Shown here in pieces: positions 22,493-33,600 of a DNA stretch of 64,000 nt (position 1 is the stretch's first letter; each line of letters opens with the position of its first letter). A program made the position numbers and the translations under genes. The stretch covers positions 1,505,052 to 1,569,051 of the forward strand of contig MU001501.1 in NCBI GenBank assembly GCA_010093485.1. Reading direction: 5' to 3'. This stretch comes from Karstenula rhodostoma CBS 690.94 (lineage: Eukaryota; Ascomycota; Dothideomycetes; Pleosporales; Didymosphaeriaceae). Below the pieces are notes generated by a model. It was not told the DNA's origin. It made no database searches and saw only the letters and a program-made list of their open reading frames with translations.

Positions 22493-22760
22493 CGGTGAGT
22501 AGCCTTGTCCAAGGTTTGCCTTATAGGTCAGGATAGGCGGGGTAGTGCTCTTTATCATAGAAAAGGTAAAGAAGGAAAATAAGGCAACCTACGCATACGA
22601 GAATCTCCCACCGGATCAATGCAAGATAGTAAGTAGCCGTGTCCGATGTTTACCTCATAGGTTAGGTTAGGTAAGGCAATGCTCTTTACCATAAAAAAAG
22701 CAAAGAAGGGAAAGAAGGCAACCTACATATACGAAAATCTATCACCAGATCAATACAAGA
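22493..22760. repeat. Tandem duplication of a 134-base unit
   Basis: Two head-to-tail copies, 22493-22626 and 22627-22760, align without gaps. Shared phrases include GTAAAGAAGG/GCAAAGAAGG, AAGGCAACCTAC and GATCAAT-CAAGA. The copies differ at about one position in five, mostly C/T or G/A, with the second copy usually carrying the A or T. That bias resembles repeat-induced point mutation. Confidence 0.8.
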
Positions 22761-22976
22761 CGTAGGCTACATATATATTTCTATATAATAGGGCACATAA
22801 TTCTGAATCAACAGAACTTCACCGTGCCGAAGTCGTTACTCCTCCTAGCGTTGCTCACAAGAGTGACGTCGCTATTCTTCTTTTCTATTGTCGCCTAATA
22901 CAATCTCACGGTCCCAATCTTTAGCCAATAAACAGCCTACGACCACCTCCTCGACCATCTCCTCGACCAGGTAACG

Positions 22977-23286
22977 ATGGTTGACCCAGACTGCAGCAAG
23001 TGTGATGGCGACGGCTACTATAGGGCTACAGTCGATTGCAATCCCTGCGATGACTCTGGTGAGGTAGCGGGTATAGTCGATTGTGATTGCGATGGAGATG
23101 AAGACTGTGATCGGTGTGACGGGTCGGGTTCTTACGAAGGTTCTGTATCCTGCGAGAATTGTGGTGGCACGGGAAAGCATCGGGTTGAAGTTCCTTGCGT
23201 GTGCCAGGTACGTTGCTTTACCTGTCATTAAGAGGTCCTTCAGACTGTTATTCGCTTCTTATTAACATCATGTCTAGAACGATTAG
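22977..23286 (+). CDS. Cysteine-rich mini-protein with DnaJ-like CxxCxGxG repeats
   Basis: Exon 1 (22977-23207) and a tiny exon 2 (23278-23286, AAC GAT TAG) joined across a GTACGT...CTAG intron give 79 residues; without splicing the frame stops at 23231 (84 residues). Four modules repeat CxxC followed by Gly-rich turns: CSKCDGDGY, CNPCDDSGEV, CDRCDGSGSY and CENCGGTGK. This is the pattern of the zinc-binding cysteine-rich domain of DnaJ/Hsp40 chaperones, where pairs of modules bind zinc. There is no J domain, no signal peptide and almost nothing else in the protein. It could be a free-standing zinc-finger chaperone-like factor. It sits alone in degenerate sequence, so expression needs to be shown. 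Confidence 0.55.
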
Positions 23287-24933
23287 ACTCTGTAATGATA
23301 CTGGACGACGTGAGGATGAAACACGTGTGGTTCCAGTCTCAAGAGAAACAAAGGAGTTGGGTCGAGGTTATAGAAGCTTAGTAGCTTATGCTATCGCGCT
23401 TCTTTTGTGTTACTTTTGGGCGTCAGTCCATATTTGTCTACTACTTTACGGGACTCCACTATGTCTAAGGGGAAGCCACTTTCGCTAAGGAGTGTACCTA
23501 AGGTTAGCCATTTGTAGGAGAAACTTAACCAACCAGAGCTTTCTCCTCCCATTACCCTCTTATGTTGGTCTACCGTCGATGTGCTCTCCTTTCATCAATG
23601 CCTTGGGCGTCTCAGTTGACTATGACATCCTGTAGCGATACGATACCAGCCCCTCCGTTTTCACCGGCGTCACTGGCGGAAGAGGCGACCGTACGGTATC
23701 TTGGATATTTGTCGCACTCTCTGGCATAACCTGATCGCAGGAGACAGACTTTCCTTATTTGCTACAGGATCCAGCAAATGAGTTCTGTGCCTGGGTTATC
23801 TGCCACGATACCATCCCTCTAATCTTAGCCTACGATTAGATCAAGTCTCCAACAGCACCTTACGATCCAGCGGCACTTCTATTGTCATCCGCAACACTAT
23901 TGCGCGTGGAAACTTCTCTCTTCGGGTATGTAGGATTTGTAGCTGTAGACGCACAACCACCTCTATGATTGGCCAACAGAATAGATCCAACATGTATAAG
24001 AATACGGCAGGCCGGCATGATCAAGATTTCTTACCGTTGAAATTTGGGAATTTGAGGATGCTGTGGAGGCTGGACGCAAAGTCAGGACGCGCAGCCATCC
24101 GGTAGCAACCTCTTCCGCGCGCATGTCTCTGGAGGTGGAGAAGTAGTCTTACGATTGCTGGGCTCAGCGACCATGTTTGTAATTCGGGGTCCTTAGGATG
24201 ATAGAATTATTATTATAGTAGTGACATACCCTAGTATTATGAGCTACTACACTTCCCCCTCCTACCACCTATTGCATATTTAGGCGACGTTCTCTGCTGC
24301 ATAGCGTTGGCGTTTTCTTTTGGACATGTCTACAATCCTTCGCGTGAGGATTATTCTCCATTAGCTCGTGTCAACTATCTTGTGAAATATTCTCGGCCAT
24401 GGGGTTTGACGACGTATCCGGGAGTCCGCTTGCGAATTCTGCGCGTAACCTCTCGGCTCCGTTGTGGCGTGGTAGGTTCCATGGAGGGCAATAAAGACTC
24501 CATCGTCAAGGCCGTGTTGTCGACGGGTTATCGTATGTCCTCATTTGCTGCGCCTGGGCACATCCTGTAGATGTGATCAACAATGTTGACATCTGCCCCT
24601 GTTAAGTGAGCTTTTCGTCAGAGCTTCCATAAGAATCCAAAAGGGTTTGTGCAAAGTACCTCCAGATGTTCAATGGCCAAAAAGATCACATTAAGCAGTG
24701 GGCCGCCTTGCAGAATCTCCATTTTCTCCTCAAGGGACGTATTTTCCTTATTTGCCCAGAATTGAGCTTAGATTTTGCGAGTACCATGATATCTTTTACC
24801 CAACGCCTGTCCAACGCCTACCAAACCATTCTTCGGCGCTAAATCGAACCAATTTGGGGCTAATTGCAAGACGCCGAAACAACAAATCCATACAGTAGCT
24901 TCCAAAAATAGCGAAGAAGTAGCTCGCTATAGC
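23287..24933. other. Gene-poor region with a dispersed repeat copy
   Basis: No gene is supported in these 1.6 kb. The frames at 24307-24570 and 24698-24898 have no motif. A dispersed repeat copy lies at about 23389-23470. The right end is the 3' UTR of the uracil-DNA glycosylase gene. Confidence 0.4.
23389..23470 (+). repeat. Dispersed repeat family, copy 2
   Basis: Matches copy 3 closely at TCGCGCTTC, TTTTGTGTTA and CTTTACGGGAC, with a gap of about four bases before CCATATTTGTCTA. It is the most diverged at its 3' end. Confidence 0.6.
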
Positions 24934-25973
24934 TTAAACACCCGCCTCCTTCGGGTCGACGTCCAGGTTCCAATCGATGCCTTCGTCCTTGCCATACTTC
25001 ACCTGCAGCCAGTCGTTCGCCTTCTTGAAGTGTCCGCAATCGAACTACACACCGTTAGCCTCACCCAGCACACTGCAGCCTAGCACTTACGAATCCCTTA
25101 TGCGCGGATAGCGGACTAGGATGCACGCTCCGCAGAATGAGATGCCTCTCCTTGTACGCCTTCTCTATATCCTTAACCCTCTGCTGCGCCGGCGAGCCCC
25201 ACGCCAGAAACACCACGCCATTCGTCCGCACCTTGGCCACAGTATCGATCACCTTCTGCGTAAGCAGCTCCCACCCCTTGCCAGAGTGCGAGTTGGCCTT
25301 GTTCTTCTCCACCGTCAGACACGTGTTCAGCATCAAGACGCCGCGGTCCGACCAAGGCGTCAGCAGGCCGCCCTTGTTCGGCGGCTCCTTGAAATCCGGG
25401 TAGTCCTTTTTGAGCGCGATGTATATGTTCTTGAGCGAGGGCGGGGCCGGCGTAGGCGGACGCACGGAGAAGCACAGACCGTGGGCTTGGTTCGGGTTGT
25501 GGTAGGGGTCTTGGCCTGTGATGACTGCCTTAACGGTGTTGAGCGGCGTGTGACGCGACCTGTTCGTGCCCAATTAGCCAATGTCACACCGTGCCTACAT
25601 GCTGTAGGAAGGAGTCACAGATGCATTGCAGGAGGACCTACCAGGAATAGACATCCTTCATGGGCGGATATATGGGCTTCCCGCTCGCCAGTTCCTTTTT
25701 TAGGAAGCGCTTCAGGTCGAGGAACGTCGGGCTAAGCAGCACATCCTTGAGGTGTAGCAGCCAGCTCTCGTGCAGCGTGTCGATCTCCAGCTTCAGCAGC
25801 TCTTTCTGCTCATCACTAAGCTTCGCGACCCACGCATCCTTGTCGAATTTCGCGGCGGCCGTCGCGCCTTCCTTGGGCTTGGGCGCGCCGAAGAATGACG
25901 TGATGCTGCCATTGACCTTCGTTTTCTTCGATGCGTCGGTAGCGGCGGTGGCAGCCTTGCGCTTGAGACTCAT
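24934..25973 (-). CDS. UNG1: Uracil-DNA glycosylase, family 1
   Basis: Removes uracil from DNA, starting base excision repair, in nucleus and mitochondria. Three exons (25642-25973, 25091-25559, 24934-25044; introns of 82 and 46 bases) give 303 residues. The water-activating loop GQDPYH contains catalytic Asp128; the uracil-reading and DNA-intercalating loop is HPSPLS with His257; LLTPWSDRGVLMLN and FLAWGSPAQ match the Pro-rich and uracil-binding segments. The N-terminus is basic and includes GSITSFFG, which resembles the PCNA-binding box found at the start of nuclear uracil-DNA glycosylases but lacks the usual Gln. The first splice restores the Trp of YSWSRHTPLN, confirming it. Length is close to that of yeast and human enzymes. 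It is divergent from the con-10-like gene. Confidence 0.95.
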
Positions 25974-26536
25974 TCTTGCGGTGGCGACGGTGGCGAGATG
26001 GTCAATTGAGTGGGGAGGTGCGTGAGCAGTAATTTGGGGGGGGGTTCGACGTGCAGAATGAACAGGCAGACGCGTCTAGATGTCGAGACGGCTGGGGTAT
26101 GGCGGAGTCGATGCCGCCGGTGAACGCGAGTCATGTTGATTCGACGCGGGCGAGACGCGTCTCACGTGAGGACGTGATTTCGCGTCGCGCGGCATGATGT
26201 CATACGTAACGGCTTTCCACACTACAGGGAAGCGGGCAAGGCAGCACTGAGGGGGCATTGCGTTGTGGCCAGAATGCGCAAACAAGCAGCAAATAGAATG
26301 GCACAGAAAGTGGGATCGGCATGCGCATGTCTTCGTTTAGTTGTTTGCTTATTGCTCTGAGACGGGGGCGTGCCTGCTGTTTCAGTAGGCAACATAACGT
26401 CAGAAGGCCAACAGTAAGAATATAAAGGAGGCTTTCCTCTCACTTGACGGATCTTTAGGAACACCACGCTTTTAGTTACAGCTCCATCAACTCACAGCAC
26501 TCCAACTCCACCAAATCCATACTTCAAACCATCACA
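25974..26536. other. Divergent intergenic region between uracil-DNA glycosylase and con-10-like gene
   Basis: No gene is supported. It should contain both promoters. An eight- to nine-base G run at 26036-26044 and CACGTGA near 26162 are visible; a TATA-like element is listed separately. Confidence 0.4.
26421..26426 (+). promoter_or_regulatory. TATA-like box of con-10-like gene
   Basis: TATAAA lies 111-116 bases upstream of the start codon at 26537, in a GC-balanced context. A clear TATA box fits a strongly inducible stress or conidiation gene. Position is plausible but the transcription start is unknown. Confidence 0.4.
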
Positions 26537-26962
26537 ATGGCCGACTCCAACCCCGCAAACTTCGCCAACCTCCCCAAGGACGAACTCCGCGAGATCGCAG
26601 CCAAGGGCGGCCACGCCTCTCACGGCTCCAACGACAAGGCTGAGGTTAGTCATCCAACTAACCTCACTGCTCCACTGCTGACCCAATCTGCAGGACCACC
26701 CCGACCGCAACCCCGATGGCACCTTCACCAAAGGCTCCGAGCTCGCAAAGGAGCTTGGCGCCAAGGGCGGTCATGTAGCCCACGAGCATGCTGTCGAGAA
26801 GGAGGGCGTTGAGAAGGATGGTGTAAGTTCTGTTCTTTCGACTTACGGTGGATTTTCGCTGACTGGCTGGTACAGCGCAACCCCGACGGCACGTTCAAGG
26901 CCGGCAGCAAATTGGCGCAGGAGCTCGGCGAGAAGGGTGGACATGCTGCCCACGAGAAGTAG
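26537..26962 (+). CDS. Con-10-like stress/conidiation protein with KGG repeats
   Basis: A 107-residue hydrophilic protein from three exons (26537-26644, 26694-26822, 26876-26962; introns of 49 and 53 bases). It carries three copies of the KGGHA/V-xH motif: AAKGGHASH, GAKGGHVAHEH and GEKGGHAAHEK. The last two follow near-identical RNPDGTF(T/K)xGS units, so exons 2 and 3 look like a duplication. The motif defines Neurospora con-10 and bacterial general-stress KGG proteins, which accumulate during conidiation, desiccation or other stress; their molecular action is not known. No membrane or signal segment. A TATA-like box and an A/C-rich leader precede the start, fitting strong inducible expression. 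Confidence 0.92.
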
Positions 26963-27407
26963 ATTACTGCAGGTGCAGACGATGTGGGGATATGCTGAGC
27001 TTGGGTGCTCTGGCGTTACCTAACGATCACGACTTCATGACGTGCAAATGAATGGAATCATATACTGAACTGGGATGTACTTTGAGGTGTGCTGTGTTCA
27101 TGCTGTAGAGTCGAGTTTACTTGAATTCTGTGAGGCGCTGATCTTGACCAATGTTCAGGAGAAGCCCACTATCCAAGAAGCTTTGATGAACATCGTTACT
27201 GTAGAGTGCGATATGCTCCAGGCTGTGCGGAAGACTGTCGTTGGATTTGCGCTACCTGAAGCTCTCGGTTCCCCCATAGGTAGGCACGAACCCCACCCAC
27301 AAAACAAAGATGGCATCAAAAGCGACTTCAAGTCCTCCATAGCCTTCATCCGGAAACAGTTCGTGCAATTCACCAGATGGTCCTATCGCGCGGTTATCCA
27401 CATATCT
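26963..27407. other. Intergenic, 3' UTR of con-10-like gene
   Basis: No gene is supported. The frame running through 27075-27644 on the plus strand is opposite to the MFS remnant and has no motif of its own. Confidence 0.4.
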
Positions 27408-27600
27408 TCAGTGAAATTTCTTCTTATTATCCTCGAAGCGTCGGTTCCCGAGATCCTTCCTCTTCAACTCAATGTCGTCCAGAAACACCAAAGACACCAG
27501 ACCCAACCCACTCAATGCAGCCGTTGCGTAGAAGATGACCTTGAAAGATCCGAGGTAGACCCGCAAGGCCTGGTTCAATGTTGCAACAGGAACTTCCAGC
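27408..27600 (-). pseudogene. MFS drug-efflux transporter C-terminal remnant
   Basis: Minus-strand reading gives VATLNQALRVYLGSFKVIFY, then ATAALSGLGLVSLVFLDD and IELKRKDLGNRRFEDNKKK before a TGA at 27408. This is the last transmembrane helix and cytoplasmic tail typical of 14-helix fungal efflux pumps. Nothing upstream in 27600-27790 continues the family, so only about 60 of some 550 residues remain. Family assignment rests on this tail alone. Confidence 0.6.
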
Positions 27601-27792
27601 GACCTCAGTACCCGGCAGGAGTAACCCGACCATTCTATCTCTAAGCACGCTTACGACAGACCCTCACGCGCATCCCAGGCTTCTTCCACATCGCATAGAG
27701 TCGTGCGTCACGTTCGAAATTGAGATCCTGGCCGGACTGCGAGTGAAGGCGAAGTGGGCAAAGCGAACGACGACCTGGCGAAGACGGGCGTA

Positions 27793-28365
27793 TTAGCTAT
27801 TAGCTAAAATGAGCGTGCTGTGCTCACATACCTCTTGTAGTATGTAGTTACCGTGGATAATAGCACCTGGGCTTTTGTGTGGAATAATGGCCTTAACGTT
27901 CACCGTTATTTGGAGCGTTTCGTTTATGACGGCGTTTAGAAACGGTAAGGTGACTAGGGAGTCGGCGTCGATGTCCTCGTATCCCTGGAACGTCGTTCTG
28001 ACTTCGTCGACTATAGCCTTTCGCAGCTCGGGCTGGAGCAGCAAGAACAGGAGCGCGCAATGGTATTGGCCGGATACTCATTCGAAGCCACCGCCAAGGA
28101 GGTGGCCTGCGAGGATCTCAAGATGCACTTTTTCGCGACCCACAGGGGCTAGGGCTTCCGGGGGAGGCATGCTATCGAAATGATCTAGCGGATGGGGCCC
28201 ATGTCGACGCGCAACGTGGTCTTCGACTGCTTCTCGATTCAGTGTTTCGGCACGAAGATGACTGGGCAGTACCTTGGGTGGTATGACGAGATATTTCAAG
28301 GGACTGAGGATTAGAAACCTATTGCCTGTCCTGTTGAAGAAGTTCAACTGCCAAAACGTGTCCAA
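27793..28365 (-). pseudogene. Cytochrome P450 fragment, pseudogene B
   Basis: Two in-frame blocks are separated by a TGA (reading FE-stop-VSGQYH). The first contains SPLKYLVIPPKVLPSHLRAE and HPLDHFDSMPPPEA, typical of the region before the I-helix, and HLEILAGHLLGGGFE of the I-helix itself. The second runs through LQPELRKAIVDEVRTTF and NAVINETLQITVN. In the K-helix the invariant ExxR reads ETLQ, so the Arg is replaced by Gln. The heme-binding Cys region is absent. It would not encode a functional oxygenase. It lies directly downstream of a second, separate P450 pseudogene on the same strand. Confidence 0.8.
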
Positions 28366-28395
28366 TAGGGGTGCATTTTCGCCTGTGTTCGGCGA

Positions 28396-30066
28396 TTAGC
28401 AGATCACAATGCGGAATAATCCACATGTATATCTGGGAATTTGGAAGCTGGGTGGAAGTACGATAGGTATTAGCTGAATATCGTAAGCCATTGCCGAACG
28501 TCTAAAGACATACATACCATGCGAGTTTGGAGTTCCCCCGGAACGGCCATTCCCTGCCCATATCTGTGGCCGCCCTTCCAGTAACTCTGTGTCTCTCCAT
28601 ATCAAAACGCTCAGGGTCTAGATATATCTCCCCATCCTTCATCGTGCTGTACTGGTAGAACTCGACTATCTCGCCCTTGGGGACGGCATACCCGTCGTGG
28701 AAGACGAACAGCCCAGGGGGACGCAGCGGATAACTGTTGATAAGAAACAGTGTGTGCGCATAGACTCGACCAGGAATCCTTCCAGCAAAGGAAGTTTTGT
28801 AAAATCCGGGTTCGGGTCTTTGAGTACACTGCCTAGTTCTTGACGGAGGGCTAGGAGGTATTCCGGATGGGTGGAGATGTCTTGGACGAGCTGGGTGGTC
28901 ATCTGGGCTTGTTAGTGGTATGCTATACGGGATGTGACGGCGGGATGCTCACAATGGGCGTGGCGGTCGTCGACGAGACAAAAATGATGTTCGTGTCGTG
29001 CAGGATACAGCTGTGTGGCGCTGTTGGTGACCCTCGCACGAGACCATGCAGGAGCGGGCGCTGCGAGTGTCAGCCAAACCACCGCTACTTAGCGAGAAGG
29101 TTTTAGAAGTACAACCCGTTTTGCCATTCGGGTTATCACTAGTACGATACCCGTTGATCTCAGAGGCTATCGCGTGCAGGATGTACTTCTGGTTCTGATT
29201 CCGTCCTGTGATGAGCCAACGGAGGAACCTATCGCCAATCAGCCAACACTACGATTGCAGTCCCAGCGATGAACCCACGGTACTAAGAACGCAGGGAAAT
29301 TCTTCGCCGCCTCAGCCACAAACGTAACCTCGTCGATATATTTCAACCCCCGGTCCACAAACTCGGGTGTATTTGCTTGTAGATGCCAGCAACTACTCCA
29401 GGAAAAGATGCGCTGAGCATATTACCGATGTCATCGCCAAACATCATAAGCATATTCATCCGCGACGCAAAACGCTTCACCGTATCCCAAAGCAATATCC
29501 TGCTCGAACCTAGCTCATCATAAGCGCGGTTCTTTGCAGTGTAAGTCGTTACATACCATCGTTATGAGCACTCTCTGTTGGTGCTCCATTCATTTCTTCT
29601 TCCATGGTAGCAACGAACTTTGGTTTTAGGGCAGAATATTGGTTTGTCATGGTTCGTATGGCACGCACTACAGGCATGCCATCTTCATCGCGTCGATCCG
29701 GCCACTCATACCCAAACGTATGTCTGGGCAGGAAATGCTGCTTCGACCACGCATGCCTCGACAAAACGTTTCTACGGGTCTTGTTGAGCTCGTCCTAGTG
29801 GGCCATGCTGGAGACGACGTGGAGGCGGTTTCCGGGCGGCCTTTGTGCTGTGGGGGGTTGTTGGTTAGTTGCTGGGGAGGGGGAGGTTGAATGGATGGAT
29901 GGATGGAGAGGGGAGGGGAGGGGAGGCGCACCTGCGCTGCGCAGTCTATTAGCATGCGTCTGCCGTTTAGGAGGAAGCGCCATTGCTCTGGGATGCGGAG
30001 GGTAGGGCTGGGGTAGAGGGCGGCGATGAGGAGGGGTAGCAGCAGGGCAATGATGATGGAGATCTT
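28396..30066 (-). pseudogene. Cytochrome P450, near full-length pseudogene A
   Basis: Almost the whole domain order of a microsomal P450 is present. There is a membrane anchor at 30066-29985 (IIIALLLPLLIAALYP, then RIPEQWRFLLNGRRM), a B-C region (RRNVLSRHAWSKQHFLPRH), MNMLMMFGDD, an F-G region (GRNQNQKYILHAI), an I-helix piece (ATPI, MTTQLVQDISTHPEYL), and the heme loop FRGNSKLAC, whose Cys codon is split by an intron. It is broken: the expected start codon reads AAG, a TAG at 29795-29797 interrupts SSMAH-DELNKT where Trp would be expected, and the frame shifts after HKGRP, near 29090 and in a C run before LFVFHDGYA. Several introns are still spliceable. Substrate unknown; such genes usually serve secondary metabolism. 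Confidence 0.85.
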
Positions 30067-30638
30067 GGTTCAGGCCTGGTGAAGAAGAAGCTAGCCCAGC
30101 TGGAGTCATGTGTGTTTCAGAGTCTGTTACAAGGTCGGCGAGAGGTGTGAGTTCTTTTCAGACGAGAAGTCAAAGTACCGGTAGAGCACTATGTCTGTCG
30201 CTGGCTGTGCCACACACATACGTAGGCAAGGCCTAGGGCTTACGTTCGCCCGTGCTGTGCCCCCGCCGTTATGTATTACATGAAAACGGCTGCGATGTAT
30301 GTGGGTTAAAGGTCAAGGAGGTAAAGAGCGAGAGTCCGGCAAGTGAAACAGACATTAACGATATACGAGACTAAACCGCATACACAAACCACCATCCCCA
30401 CCGAACATATATCCCTATACCGTCTCAATTTCCCACACATGCCGTACCGTGTCTTCGTCACCTATACCGATTCCCATTCCACAAAGCCATTCCCAACCCA
30501 GGATATCGTTCATAACCACCCCACCATCCAGCGCCCACGCAGAGTAAAGCAAACCAAAGCAAGCAAAACAGAAGTTCGACCCAGCCCCAACCGCGTCGTG
30601 AAGTAATCATCGTAAAACGAGACACTATTCAGAGTCGC
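30067..30638. other. Intergenic, no supported gene
   Basis: A short frame at 30343-30606 has no motif. The right part is probably the 3' UTR of the Slm1-like gene. Confidence 0.4.
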
Positions 30639-33600
30639 TTACACGCCCCTCTGCTTCGGATACTCCCCAGGCACATGCAAGTCGCTAACGCTGAAGTCGG
30701 TGCCCTGCCTCCTCATGCCGGGCGCGACGTTCACGTTGCCCACAGCCTCGCCGTTGGTGTTACCAAGCTGCTTTCCCTCTTCGGCAGCGATAAGTGCTGG
30801 CGTAGCCTGCGGGAGTTCGCGAGTGCTTGATCCAGGTAGACGATCTGCAGTCGCTACCTCGGGGGCAGACACGCCGACGACGGCTTCGTGCGCGATGGCG
30901 GGCGCCTGTCCTTCCGTTGAAACCACTACAGGATCCACCACACCCGAGAAGGCTTCGTGGCCCTCGTCTTCGCGGTCGTGCCCGGAGCGGGGGACTGCGT
31001 AGCCAACGAGCGCGGCGTTCTCGTGTTGCGAGACGATCTGCGAGGCTGGATGCGAGGCGTAGTCTTGTGTTGACGTTGGCCCTGCGCGCGCGTCGACCCC
31101 GGCACCTGCCAAAGCGGCGTTTGTTTCGTCTTTTTGTTCCTGGTCCTGACGGTGGCGATGGAGTGCTTCGGCGCCGACAACACCTGCGGCGAGGCCACCT
31201 GCTCCGGCAGCTGCGGGAGCCATCCAGTCGCCATAGTTGCTTACAACGCGCTGGTTTTGGCCGAAGGTAGGGTATTGTTGCTGAGGTTCTTGCTGAGGTG
31301 CGGGTGCAGAAGGTTGGTAGGGTTGGAACGGCAGAGGTTGGACAGCAGGTTGGCTAGCGTCCTGGTTAGGAGCAGGCGGGTTCGCAACACTCTGGCCTGG
31401 CGTTGCTGGCGCATTGTTCGCATAGTACGAGGTCTGCTGCTGGAACTGCTGCGGTGGGTTTTCCGGGTGGAACTCATAGGGATTGCCAGGACCGTACGCG
31501 GCATCATACGGGGTGCGGTCGTCGTATGCGTTTGGATAGCTGGCATGCGCCGTATGGAGACCTCCGGCTGCAGTCTCTAGATCAAGACCGACTTCCGATG
31601 AGCTGCCACTGGATGGGCCACGCGCCTGTAAGCTTCGGTCGACCTGGAGATCACTTGGGAATCGCCCACCTGGACTGGGTCGAGACGGAAGCTCGGACTC
31701 TCGCGCGACGGTCTGGCTCTGGACTGATTCTGATGCGGAGAAGGGAACGTGGTCTGCCTCGTCTTCTTCTAGACCTCCATCGGAGCTGGCTGAGCGGGTG
31801 CTGCCGGTACTTAGGCTGCGTTTGTGGCGCGTGACGAAGGCGTTTCGCTCGTCGCCGGTCTTGTCGATCAGACTGTTGATGTCGTCGTACCAGGCCAGCA
31901 TGGTATCATAAGTTTCGGCCCTACTTGGCGTCAGCAGCAAATCTGAAGTTGGTCGTTACACGTACCTGAAGATCCACGTATGTCCTCTATGCATTGATCC
32001 AGTCTGACGGCCTTTGATCACTGCGATACTTAGCAAAGTAAACATTGGCATTCCAGATTGACTTACCGAATTTGTAGGAACTGCTGTTGGGTTGAGCGTG
32101 ACTTCCCAACTTCTGGTCAGACAGAAGCAGGGACATGACCGGGGGTTGCGTGTAGATACGATCCGCACTCTTGAACTCATGCAAGTGAGTGGGCGATAAC
32201 ACGTACCTACTAGAATTAGTAAAGGAAGAAACGCGAAACCACATGTGGATTTACTCACCAGCCCGGCGTATAGCTCTTGAGATACTTTGACTTGCGCTCC
32301 AACATTCCCGCTCTCACCTCGGCCGCAGCAGGATGGTGCTTGCCAGGGTATTCAATGTCCTCCAGCCTCCTCATTGGCAGGTTGGGGTTGACAAAGTGCG
32401 GGTCTTGGGTTACAAACTCGTTCCACTCTAGATCACGAGACATACCCACAGGCCCGCTTCGCAGCTTCTCGATGGTGGAATAGTTTTCATCGGCCTCGCG
32501 CTTCATGATGCTCGCAAGCGCATTGTAAGCTTTCTGAATCTCTCCCACAACGATCGACTCCAGCTCGCGCCCGGAGTGCTCGAGGTTCAGATACGCGCGG
32601 TGCAGGTAGTTCTCCTCATCAATCTGGCGTTCGACCTGTCGTTCCACACCCAAGCGAACCACGAATGGGTCGCCCTTGCCAGCTACGGCTGCTGGGTCGG
32701 AATCAATCAGGGCAAGAGCCTCCTCCAGGGCACCTACAGCTTTCCGGGTGGTTTCTTTCTCTCTGTCCACCGAGTTTTTGAAGTCACCGCTTAGAGACTT
32801 GATCTCCTTGATCTTTTGGCTCAGATCTGCTCGAAGCCCAGAGAGCTGGTTGACAACCTCGCTCTCGATCTCCTTGGCCTTGTTCGACTCGGACAGCGCT
32901 TGCTTGTGGTAGTCGCGCAGGATCTTGTTTGCGTCATTCAGACCGCCGTCGGCAAGGAATAGCGCGGGGGCATTCGTGTTGTTGACGACGTTGGACACCT
33001 TGAGCAAGGCCTTGGAGCGGTGTTCGTAGGACGCGCCGACTTCGCGAAAGTACGTGATGAGATCTTTGAGCAGTTTCCGCCAGGCTGTGAAGACGTCAGT
33101 AAATTGTAGGATGGTCTCGATATAACGCAGGCAGGCGTACCTTGAAACCGGTTTGCAAGGATGTCGGTGGGGGACCCTGAAGTCGGGATGGCAGTATAAA
33201 AAACGCTGTTGTGCTTGATGCCACGGCCATCGTCGTCGGCGAACTCAACGCCCTTGATGCTCCCCGCGCGCACGCTGCGCCTGCTGCTGCTGCTGCGCTT
33301 CAGACTGCCGCTCCTCTTGACGGAAGCTCGCTTCTTCAGGGTGCCACTGCGCGAGGGAGCGCCCGATGCTGCCCCCGATGTGTTGTGACCCAAGGTAGAC
33401 GCTCGCGATGCGGAACGGGCCGGCAGATGCTCGCCGTCTCCTCCGAGCACTGACGAACCGCGCGTTCGCGCATCGAAGTTCTCCTCGAACCTGCTGCCCA
33501 GCCTGTCGTTGTCGTAGCGGTTGAGCGATTGTGACAGCGGGGAGGATTCCACAGGGGCCGAAGGCGTGTTCGCAAAGTCGTTGCCTTCGACGTTGAGGTG

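Noticed and set aside
27075..27644. A 189-residue plus-strand frame opposite the MFS remnant
   Set aside because: It has no motif, and the minus strand carries a clear transporter tail in the same place.
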